Source: an uncultured Bacilli bacterium
GTDB taxonomy: Bacteria; Bacillota_I; Bacilli_A; RF39; UBA660
DNA length: 11,980 nucleotides
Reading direction: 5' to 3'
Assembly (NCBI GenBank): GCA_944372275.1
Contig: CALVYO010000031.1
Span: forward strand, 1-11,980
Shown here: one piece after another, positions 6,919-11,980 of the stretch
Numbering within the stretch: position 1 is the first letter of the stretch
Layout of the letters: the number at the start of each line of letters is the position of its first letter
Translations under genes and position numbers: made by a program
Notes under the pieces: generated by a model
Seen by the model: the letters and a program-made list of their open reading frames with translations, nothing else
Database searches by the model: none
What the model was told of the DNA's origin: nothing

Positions 6919-8120
6919 TTTTTATTCCTTTCAATTACTACTGGAATATCAGCAGCATAAGAATCTATTCTAGGTAATTTACTTATTCTAGCATAAAATC
7001 CTGCTTGTTTACCATCTACTGTATATGAACCTAAACATATATGATATTCTTTACCATCAGCACTTTTAATAGGTTTACTAAAAAATTTTTTTTGAACAAC
7101 ATAGTTTTTAGGATGTTTTTTTGCATCTTTCAATATCTTCAAATATTCTTCTTTAGAACAAGCCTCTTTTATTGATATATTTTCACCTACTCGCCCACAA
7201 GCTTGCTTATATATATAGCCTTCTTCAAAATCTTTAACTTCTTTAGTATCTGGTAATAATTTTTTCCAAGTTGTCATTTTAATACCATTTTGTTCTAATA
7301 CATTCCAAATAAGCGGAAATCTTTTAGTTTGAGCGAATATAGCAATTGGATGATTACAAGATGGTGTAATAGTATCAAAATATCCACTCCAAGTTTTTGG
7401 CTTTATATCTTTTAGCCATTCTAAAGGAGTAAATCTAAATATACAATCAATTTTACCTTCATAATTATTTAAAATACTTATTGCTTGTTTATTTTTAAAA
7501 ATTAAGTGATCTGCTGCACCATAAATAGAATTGTAACCTAAACTTTTCATTTTATCGCCAATATATTGCATCACTTGTCTATCATCGCTATAAGAAGTAC
7601 AGTGAACAAACATTATAGTTCCTTTTTTTTTAATTTTTCTACTTATTGCATTAGATAATATTTCTCCAAAATCAATACTATAATAATCTTCTTTTAATGT
7701 TTTAATTGCTAACTTAGGAAGTAAAGACGCTTCAGCAAAACCACCTGGAACATCACTATTTACTTCACTTATCTGCCATTTATTATCTATGGTTGGATGA
7801 AAATCATAACGCATTAATCGAATATGTTTATTTTTATCATAATTTTTCATTTTTTTAATTTCTTTAGTTAACTTTTTAGGCAAATATAAAGGTTTTATAT
7901 ATTGCAAATTATTATTTAAAAATTTTTCTGCCTCTATTGTTTCTAAATCTAATTTTTCTGTTAATTCAACTAATTCTTTATATTCTTTTTCACTTAATAC
8001 TAAAACATACCTAGCTAAAGTATTGTTATCAACAAACTGTGGATCCCATTTATAACAATCAAACATCGCATCAATTCGATAATTAATATATTTTTCATCT
8101 GTTATTGGTACTAACTTCAT
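6915..8120 (-). CDS. Glutathionylspermidine synthetase-like ATP-grasp ligase
   Basis: The protein of 401 aa matches the synthetase domain of GspS and the stand-alone YgiC/YjfC type, which join a carboxylate to an amine with ATP. It lacks the N-terminal CHAP amidase domain of E. coli GspS. The metal/ATP-site pattern is visible as RYDFHPT (104-110) and SEVNSD (118-123); Asp106, Glu119 and Asn121 match the Asp...Glu-x-Asn set of GspS. Later elements are YKQACGRVGENISI (304-317), VVQKKF (341-346) and LGSYTVDGKQAGFYARIS (363-380). It is the first gene of a three-gene operon with a homospermidine-synthase-like enzyme, so a polyamine is the likely amine substrate; the carboxylate partner is unknown. 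The start has AAGGAG seven bases upstream. A circularly permuted ATP-grasp of another specificity remains possible. Confidence 0.82.
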   Translation of the reverse strand: MKLVPITDEKYINYRIDAMFDCYKWDPQFVDNNTLARYVLVLSEKEYKELVELTEKLDLETIEAEKFLNNNLQYIKPLYLPKKLTKEIKKMKNYDKNKHIRLMRYDFHPTIDNKWQISEVNSDVPGGFAEASLLPKLAIKTLKEDYYSIDFGEILSNAISRKIKKKGTIMFVHCTSYSDDRQVMQYIGDKMKSLGYNSIYGAADHLIFKNKQAISILNNYEGKIDCIFRFTPLEWLKDIKPKTWSGYFDTITPSCNHPIAIFAQTKRFPLIWNVLEQNGIKMTTWKKLLPDTKEVKDFEEGYIYKQACGRVGENISIKEACSKEEYLKILKDAKKHPKNYVVQKKFFSKPIKSADGKEYHICLGSYTVDGKQAGFYARISKLPRIDSYAADIPVVIERNKK

Positions 8121-8140
8121 ATTTATTCTCCTTTTAAATT

Positions 8141-8158
8141 ATTATATCACGATATAAT
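8141..8158. promoter_or_regulatory. 18-bp palindrome over the divergent promoters (candidate operator)
   Basis: ATTATATC and GATATAAT form perfect 8-bp arms separated by AC. The left arm contains the minus-strand extended -10 (TGATATAAT, 8141-8149) of the ligase operon; its -35 is poor. The right arm ends at the first base of the plus-strand -35 (TTGCGT, 8158-8163). A dimeric regulator bound here could control both directions. Palindromic -10 boxes in A+T-rich DNA can also arise without an operator. Confidence 0.45.
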
Positions 8159-8186
8159 TGCGTAAAAAAGAAAATTATTATATAAT
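8158..8186 (+). promoter_or_regulatory. Promoter of the zinc-ribbon gene
   Basis: TTGCGT (8158-8163) and TATAAT (8181-8186) are separated by 17 bp. Transcription would start near 8193, at the strong ribosome site AGGAGGG (8193-8199), five bases before ATG at 8205. The leader would be very short. Confidence 0.7.
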
Positions 8187-8204
8187 TTAAATAGGAGGGT
8201 TATA

Positions 8205-8550
8205 ATGGATATTAAAAATATAGTTAATGATTGTATTCAAAAAGTAGATAGCATTAAAAGTGAAAAAGAAAAACAAAGGCAAGAAACTATTATTCAATTG
8301 CTAAAATTAAGAAAAAAAAACTATAAAATTAATTGACTTAGCAAATAAAACATTAAGTAAAAGACAACAACAACTACAAGAAATAAATGAAGGAATTTGT
8401 CAAATAAAAGGTCATATTTATACCAATTGGGAAGAACACGAAGGATTTGTTGATCGTTCTTGGTACTATACTAGAAAATGTACAATATGCGGTAAAAAAG
8501 AACGTAGTGATTATGAGCCAGAAGAATTTAGAAAACAATTAAAAAAATAA
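8205..8550 (+). pseudogene. Small zinc-ribbon protein gene, frameshifted at an A9 run
   Basis: Translation from ATG 8205 gives 43 residues (MDIKNIVNDCIQ...) and stops at TGA 8334-8336. The +1 frame carries the rest of the protein and ends at TAA 8548-8550. That frame is closed upstream by TAA at 8308-8310, so the shift must lie in 8311-8333, where nine A occur (8312-8320). Removing one A, or adding two, gives a continuous protein of about 114 aa: a charged helical N-terminus, then a metal-binding pattern with Cys-x4-His (CQIKGH), a Trp/Tyr-rich stretch (DRSWYYTRK) and CTICG, then a charged end. A C-x4-H plus C-x2-C set suggests one structural zinc. The promoter, ribosome site and terminator are intact and the downstream frame is undamaged, so the break is recent, an assembly error, or decoded by slippage. 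Function is unknown. Confidence 0.75.
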
Positions 8551-8578
8551 TAGTAATCTAAATCTGATTACTATTTTT
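8551..8578. terminator. Bidirectional terminator after the zinc-ribbon gene
   Basis: TAGTAATC (8551-8558) pairs with GATTACTA (8566-8573) around loop TAAATCT. Five T follow on the plus strand. On the minus strand the hairpin is followed by TTATTTTTTT (complement of 8541-8550), so it could also end a minus-strand transcript. It begins directly after the TAA stop. Confidence 0.85.
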
Positions 8579-8605
8579 AATTGTTATTATATATTTTCTT
8601 AACAT
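8558..8605 (-). CDS. Possible 15-aa small protein or small RNA unit
   Basis: On the minus strand an AAAGGGG ribosome site (8609-8615) precedes ATG at 8603-8605. This opens a 15-codon frame, MLRKYIITIKNSNQI, ending at TAG 8558-8560 inside the terminator hairpin. A consensus promoter lies upstream (8643-8671) and a U-tract follows the hairpin. The pieces of a complete transcription unit of about 95 nt are therefore present, antisense to the end of the zinc-ribbon gene. The peptide is unlike anything I recognise. It may instead be a short untranslated RNA, and chance in A+T-rich DNA cannot be excluded. Confidence 0.35.
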   Translation of the reverse strand: MLRKYIITIKNSNQI

Positions 8606-8711
8606 TGTCCCCTTTTTTATCTTATATTTCACTGCAATTCTTAATATATAATTAAAGATTTCTTAAGTCAATAAATTTTTAATTAAAATTTATAAAGAGA
8701 TGTTAAGAAAA
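8594..8711. repeat. 12-bp inverted repeat bounding an intergenic segment
   Basis: TTTTCTTAACAT (8594-8605) is exactly complementary to ATGTTAAGAAAA (8700-8711), with 94 bp between. TTCTTAA also recurs at 8638-8644 and 8660-8666. An inner palindrome (ATAAATTTT/AAAATTTAT, 8671-8693) lies within. No transposase or target duplication is seen. It could be the trace of a small non-autonomous element, a set of protein-binding sites or chance. Confidence 0.35.
8643..8671 (-). promoter_or_regulatory. Promoter-like sequence for the small minus-strand unit
   Basis: On the minus strand TTGACT (8666-8671) and TATATT (8643-8648) are separated by 17 bp. The predicted start, near 8636, leads into the AAAGGGG site and the 15-codon frame. 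It lies after the terminator of the WG-repeat gene, so it would drive an independent transcript. Confidence 0.5.
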
Positions 8712-8732
8712 AGGTTATCTTTAAAATAACCT
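8708..8732 (-). terminator. Terminator of the WG-repeat gene
   Basis: On the minus strand AGGTTAT, loop TTTAAAG and ATAACCT form a 7-bp stem followed by TTTTCTT. Two bases of the TAG stop codon (8731-8733) lie in the stem. Confidence 0.8.
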
Positions 8733-10488
8733 AATCTAATGTTATTATGTAACCATTATTCAAATTTTCAACGTAATAATAATTATATTTTAAATAAGTA
8801 ATTGATTTTCCTTCAGTATTTTTTATTAACTTATTATTTACATCATATATTTCTAAATTATTATCATCCTTTTTAACTGAATATTTTCCATTTAATAAAT
8901 TATTTTTGTCATATAAATATGCATTATCAATTTCACTATTCTTATAATCTTCTGTGTAATTATTTCCTTCAATCATAACTACCAAATCTTCTTTTTCGTA
9001 ATCAGTATCTTCCATTAATTTTCCATATTCTGTATTAATATATAATAATAATTTACTATTTTTTATAGTTACATAGAATGGTGAAGAACATTCAGGACCA
9101 CATCCAAGAATTCCTTCCGGATAAAAATGTGCTCCTTCAAATTCAATTTTATGGCTATAATTGTAACTATATATTTCTTTTAGATTACTATTTAATACTG
9201 ATGTTTTTTCATCTTTTATTGTTACGAAATAATCACCAATGATTTCAATTCCATCATAGTTAAAAGGTAAAATAGTTTTATTATTAACATCAACTACACC
9301 ATAGAAACCATTTTTAACAGCTACAAAAAAATCTTTATAATCATTTGTGTATATTTCTTCATATTCAAATGGAACAATAGTTTTTCCATTATAATCTATA
9401 ATACCTTTTTTATTATCTTTTTTTCTATAAGACATTAAATATTTACTATCATTTACATGTAAACTAACATCTGTAACCACATATCTATTAGAAATACCAT
9501 ATTCTTTTCCTTTAATAAATTCTAAAGTATTATAATCAATTATATAACTATCATAGTTGTCACCTGACTCGGTAAGAGCAAAATAATTATTGCCTGTTTG
9601 TATATAAGATAATTGTGAAATATAACCACTATAGGTCTTAGTAATTTCTTCTTTGCCATTTTTAAGATTTATTTTTTTTATAGATGAAAATTTCTCATTT
9701 CTTTCAATCAAATAAAAATAATCACCAATGATTTTTTTTTCAAATTTATCATCATTTCTTTTTTCAATATATATATAATATAAAGAATTGCTATCACTTT
9801 TATCTTTATATATATCATAGTCTTCATTACTAGAAACTTTATCAATTATTTTACCATTTCTTTTTATAATTCCATCTATATAATAATAAGCATCATAACC
9901 ATATTCCATAATTCCATCAGTTTTATCAATTAATTTACCAGTTTTTAAATTATATAAATAACTATAACCATCTTCTGAGTTGCCTAAAAAATAATCACTA
10001 TTTTCATAAAATCTGAAATTTTTAAAAGTATTATTTACAAAATCTGAATTGCCTAATTGACTACAAATTTCTATAGTAGAAATACTATCGTTATATGTCA
10101 ATGTGATTTTTAATGTTAAGCATCCAACAACATTTGTTATTTTTAATTTGCCATCTGTTATATTAGCAATTTTTTCATCACTTGAAGTTATAATTATATT
10201 TTCTTTTTCATTTATGTTTGTATCAATATATTCAAATATATCATTTTCACTATTAACCACTAAATCTATCCTATCTGCAGTAAATTTAGCATAATATTGA
10301 CTATCAATATTTTGGTTGCTATCGTTGTTATTTTGACTTTTAGAATGATTTAATATTGTTAAAATCACAATAATAATTAAAATTATTATTATTGAAACTA
10401 ACATATTTTTTTTATTAATAAATTTATTTTTTTTACTTTCATTATCTAATTGAATATTATCTTGATTTTTATTATTTACTCCATTCAT
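8731..10488 (-). CDS. Membrane-anchored extracellular protein with Big_2-like region and WG repeats
   Basis: This is a 585-aa protein. A charged cytoplasmic N-terminus (1-28) precedes one strongly hydrophobic segment (29-46), then a Ser/Asn/Gln linker, so the rest is probably outside the cell. Residues about 66-142 resemble a bacterial Ig-like Big_2 fold, with SSDEKIANITDGKLKITNV at 102-120. The remainder is beta-rich and propeller-like. Two clear WG-type repeats are KGIIDYNGKTIVPFEYEEI (361-379) and YGVVDVNNKTILPFNYDGI (396-414), with degenerate copies on both sides. A Cys-rich turn GCGPECSSP lies at 462-470. No catalytic motif is visible; binding or surface interaction is the likely role. 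The gene is monocistronic, with its own promoter (10512-10541) and terminator. ATG at 10486-10488 is preceded by TAGGAGAG. Confidence 0.85.
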   Translation of the reverse strand: MNGVNNKNQDNIQLDNESKKNKFINKKNMLVSIIIILIIIVILTILNHSKSQNNNDSNQNIDSQYYAKFTADRIDLVVNSENDIFEYIDTNINEKENIIITSSDEKIANITDGKLKITNVVGCLTLKITLTYNDSISTIEICSQLGNSDFVNNTFKNFRFYENSDYFLGNSEDGYSYLYNLKTGKLIDKTDGIMEYGYDAYYYIDGIIKRNGKIIDKVSSNEDYDIYKDKSDSNSLYYIYIEKRNDDKFEKKIIGDYFYLIERNEKFSSIKKINLKNGKEEITKTYSGYISQLSYIQTGNNYFALTESGDNYDSYIIDYNTLEFIKGKEYGISNRYVVTDVSLHVNDSKYLMSYRKKDNKKGIIDYNGKTIVPFEYEEIYTNDYKDFFVAVKNGFYGVVDVNNKTILPFNYDGIEIIGDYFVTIKDEKTSVLNSNLKEIYSYNYSHKIEFEGAHFYPEGILGCGPECSSPFYVTIKNSKLLLYINTEYGKLMEDTDYEKEDLVVMIEGNNYTEDYKNSEIDNAYLYDKNNLLNGKYSVKKDDNNLEIYDVNNKLIKNTEGKSITYLKYNYYYVENLNNGYIITLD

Positions 10489-10511
10489 AACAGCACTCTC
10501 CTAATGTAAAA

Positions 10512-10541
10512 AGTATACCATAAATATGATTAAAAGTCTAA
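10512..10541 (-). promoter_or_regulatory. Promoter of the WG-repeat gene, with a palindrome over the -35
   Basis: On the minus strand TTAGAC (10536-10541) and TATACT (10512-10517) are 18 bp apart. A TG one base before the -10 makes it extended. The palindrome TAAAAGTCTAACTTTTA (10531-10547) is centred on the -35. It directly follows the ldh stop codon but has no T-tract, so it is a poor terminator; it might be an operator. Confidence 0.65.
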
Positions 10542-10549
10542 CTTTTACA

Positions 10550-11455
10550 TTAAAAAAATTTGTTAATAGCATCTTTAATAACATCAATTGAATTTTGTAA
10601 TTTAAGTGTTTCTTCTTCATTTAAATTAACATATATTTTGTCTTTAACGCCTTTTTTATTTATAATAGTAGGTAATCCAATAAATATATCATTATTTTCA
10701 TCATAAGTTGAAATTGTTATAATACTATTTTCATTATTTAAAATAGCATTAGTAATTCTAACTAAACACATACCAATCCCATAATATGTTGCACCTTTTC
10801 TATTTATAATTTCATAAGCAGCATTTTTAACATTTAAATAAATTTCATCTAATTCATTATCATTTAAATAATCTTTAATATTTTGTAAGCCTACATTAGC
10901 GTTGCTCCAAGGAACAAATTCCGAATCTCCATGTTCTCCTATAACATAAGCGTGAACATTTTTAGGACTTATCTTTAATTTTTCAGCAACCATATATCTT
11001 AACCTAGCAGTATCCAAACTAGTACCAGTACCTATTATTTTATTAGTAGGTAATTTAGAATATTTCCAAGTTAAATAAGTCATCACATCTAAAGGATTAG
11101 TAGCTACTAAAAATATACCATCAAAACCACTTTTAATTACCTTAGTAACAATATCTTTAAAAATTTTACTATTTTTATAAATTAAATCCATTCTTGTTTC
11201 GCCTTTTTCTTGATTAGCGCCTGCAGCAATAACTACTATTGTCGCATTTTTGCAATCTTCATAACTACCTACTTTAATATCAATTTTATTAGGAGCAAAC
11301 GCTAAACAATGATTTAAATCCATTACTTCACCTATTACTCTTTCTTTATCCAAATCAATTAAAACTAGTTCATTAACATTAGTTTTTTGATTTAATAAAG
11401 CGTAAGCATAACTCATACCAACATTACCACAACCTATTAAAACTATTTTATTCAT
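10550..11455 (-). CDS. ldh: L-lactate dehydrogenase
   Basis: This enzyme reduces pyruvate to L-lactate with NADH in the cytoplasm, regenerating NAD+ in fermentation. Of 301 aa, the usual length, it shows the NAD-binding GCGNVG at 8-13, Asp34 for ribose binding, and the active-site loop GANQEKGETRMDL at 79-91. In that loop Gln82 selects lactate/pyruvate; malate dehydrogenases have Arg there. NPLDVMTYL lies at 120-128, DTARLR at 148-153 (catalytic Asp148, substrate Arg151) and GEHGDS at 173-178 (catalytic His175). All key residues are present. ATG at 11453-11455 was chosen because it fits the family start (MNKIVLIG) and has AAAGG upstream; an in-frame ATG seven codons earlier lies inside the preceding gene. 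It overlaps the stop of the acetyltransferase gene by one base (TAATG), so the two are cotranscribed. No convincing terminator follows. Confidence 0.96.
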   Translation of the reverse strand: MNKIVLIGCGNVGMSYAYALLNQKTNVNELVLIDLDKERVIGEVMDLNHCLAFAPNKIDIKVGSYEDCKNATIVVIAAGANQEKGETRMDLIYKNSKIFKDIVTKVIKSGFDGIFLVATNPLDVMTYLTWKYSKLPTNKIIGTGTSLDTARLRYMVAEKLKISPKNVHAYVIGEHGDSEFVPWSNANVGLQNIKDYLNDNELDEIYLNVKNAAYEIINRKGATYYGIGMCLVRITNAILNNENSIITISTYDENNDIFIGLPTIINKKGVKDKIYVNLNEEETLKLQNSIDVIKDAINKFF

Positions 11456-11873
11456 TATTTCATCCTTTCTATCCATAAATACATTCCATCCATATTTTCT
11501 GGTTTATATTTAAATCCTAATCTTTGATAAAAGTTTCTTTTTCCTGTTGTTGGACACAATTCAATCAAAAACTTTTCATTATTATCTAAAGAATCATAAA
11601 TATATTTTTTTATTTCTAATATCATTCTACTTCCAATACCTTTATTTTGATAATTAGGTAAAACAACAACATCTACAATTAAACCATGTGTTCCATAATC
11701 GCCTATTAGTCTCGTCATACCTACAATTTTTCATCATCTTTAGCAAATACTACACACATTGAATTTTCAATAGCTTTTTTTATTTGTTTATCGTTTAATT
11801 CTTTCCACCCTGCTGATTTAATTAGATTTTTATAATCTGTTATATTTAAATCTTTTGATATTATTATATCCAT
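11455..11873 (-). pseudogene. GNAT-family N-acetyltransferase gene, frameshifted
   Basis: From ATG 11871-11873 the frame reads MDIIISKDLNITDYKNLIK and continues to a TAG at 11721-11723. The rest of the domain (beginning MTRLIGDYG) is in another frame and runs to TAA 11455-11457. The second frame is closed upstream by a TGA just before the A run, so the break falls in AAAAATTG (minus strand; A run at 11727-11731). One extra A restores a protein of about 140 aa, the normal GNAT length, reading KDDEKIVGMTRLIGDYGTHG across the join. The acetyl-CoA-binding motif VLPNYQNKGIGSRM is intact, with Q-x-x-G-x-G. The substrate is unknown. An ATG follows the TAG closely and could allow a fragment to be made, but that would lack the N-terminal strands. 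It is either a pseudogene or a sequence error. Confidence 0.8.
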
Positions 11874-11893
11874 AAATCATAACATCCATACAG

Positions 11894-11922
11894 ATTTTAA
11901 CATAAAAAAATAACCAAGTAAA
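11894..11922 (-). promoter_or_regulatory. Promoter of the GNAT-ldh operon
   Basis: On the minus strand TTTACT (11917-11922) and TAAAAT (11894-11899) are 17 bp apart, with TG one base before the -10. The -35 lies inside the rpsI terminator hairpin. The start would be near 11887, 14 nt before ATG, and the ribosome site there is weak. Confidence 0.55.
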
Positions 11923-11931
11923 TACTTGATT
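11904..11931 (-). terminator. Terminator of rpsI
   Basis: On the minus strand AATCAAGT, loop ATTT and ACTTGGTT form an 8-bp stem with one G-U pair, followed by A and seven T. The stem includes two bases of the rpsI stop codon. Confidence 0.85.
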
Positions 11932-11980
11932 ATCTCTTACTAAATTGTGGTGCACGACGAGCTGCTTTTAATCCTGGTTT
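11930..11980 (-). CDS. rpsI: 30S ribosomal protein S9, C-terminus (partial)
   Basis: The last 16 residues, KPGLKAARRAPQFSKR, match the highly conserved C-terminal tail of ribosomal protein S9, which reaches into the decoding centre. The stop TAA is at 11930-11932. The rest of the gene is beyond the right edge. In most bacteria it is cotranscribed with rplM (L13), which would lie further upstream outside this window. A terminator follows immediately. Confidence 0.9.
   Translation of the reverse strand, partial: KPGLKAARRAPQFSKR

Noticed and set aside
8700..8729. Nine-codon plus-strand frame MLRKRLSLK with AAAGAG upstream
   Set aside because: It has no spacing between the purine run and ATG, no promoter and no T-tract terminator on plus, and it overlaps the minus-strand terminator stem; best seen as a consequence of the 12-bp inverted repeat.
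10103..10294. 63-codon plus-strand open frame
   Set aside because: It is wholly antisense to the WG-repeat gene, has no ribosome site or promoter, and its composition follows from the opposite strand.
10531..10547. Rho-independent terminator for ldh
   Set aside because: The hairpin has a three-base loop, an A+T stem and no following T-tract.
11456..11476. Upstream in-frame ATG for ldh (adds MDRKDEI)
   Set aside because: It lies within the acetyltransferase coding region; the family start MNKIVLIG has its own AAAGG site and overlaps the previous stop by one base.
1..11980. Alternative genetic code with UGA as tryptophan
   Set aside because: Genes end properly at TGA (1183, 6915), and conserved Trp positions use TGG; A+T richness alone is not evidence.
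1..11980. CRISPR arrays, tRNA or rRNA genes, insertion sequences
   Set aside because: No regularly spaced repeats, cloverleaf-like G+C islands or transposase-like frames were seen; the only GC-rich spot is the glycine-tail codons.

Overview
The window is very A+T-rich bacterial DNA with strong Shine-Dalgarno sequences and sigma-A-type promoters. UGA acts as a stop (for example at 1183-1185 and 6915-6917) and tryptophan is read from TGG, so this is the standard bacterial code and not the Mycoplasma code. The gene set (a ribosomal protein S9 tail, a Gram-positive-type L-lactate dehydrogenase, DUF5011, DUF2207 and WG-repeat surface proteins) suggests a fermentative low-GC Firmicute/Bacilli-like organism, possibly one of the reduced gut lineages. 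That placement is inference.

Layout. 1-479 (-): start of an anchored surface protein with DUF5011-type Ig-like domains. 535-2502 (-): a small unknown protein, a class I SAM methyltransferase and an RluA-family pseudouridine synthase, probably one RNA-modification operon ending in a clear terminator. 2685-4844 (+): a DUF2207 membrane protein with a glycine tail, sharing a bidirectional terminator with the convergent operon. 4860-8120 (-): a tight three-gene operon, in transcription order a glutathionylspermidine-synthetase-like ATP-grasp ligase, a 212-aa protein of unknown function and a homospermidine-synthase-like dehydrogenase. 8205-8550 (+): a divergently transcribed small zinc-ribbon gene broken at a run of nine A. 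8558-8671 (-): a possible tiny transcription unit antisense to the end of that gene. 8731-10488 (-): an anchored extracellular protein with a Big_2-like region and WG repeats. 10550-11873 (-): ldh preceded by a frameshifted GNAT acetyltransferase. 11930-11980 (-): the C-terminus of ribosomal protein S9.

How the genes work together. The 4860-8120 operon is the most interesting part. A polyamine-forming (homospermidine synthase-like) enzyme is translationally coupled to an ATP-dependent amide ligase of the kind that joins peptides to polyamines, with an unknown third protein between them. This suggests a pathway that makes a polyamine or a polyamine conjugate not described for this type of organism. 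An 18-bp palindrome lies over the divergent promoters between this operon and the zinc-ribbon gene.

Two genes are interrupted at A-homopolymers. These could be real decay, slippage-decoded genes or assembly errors. Several genes end inside or against their own terminator hairpins, which points to a compact genome.
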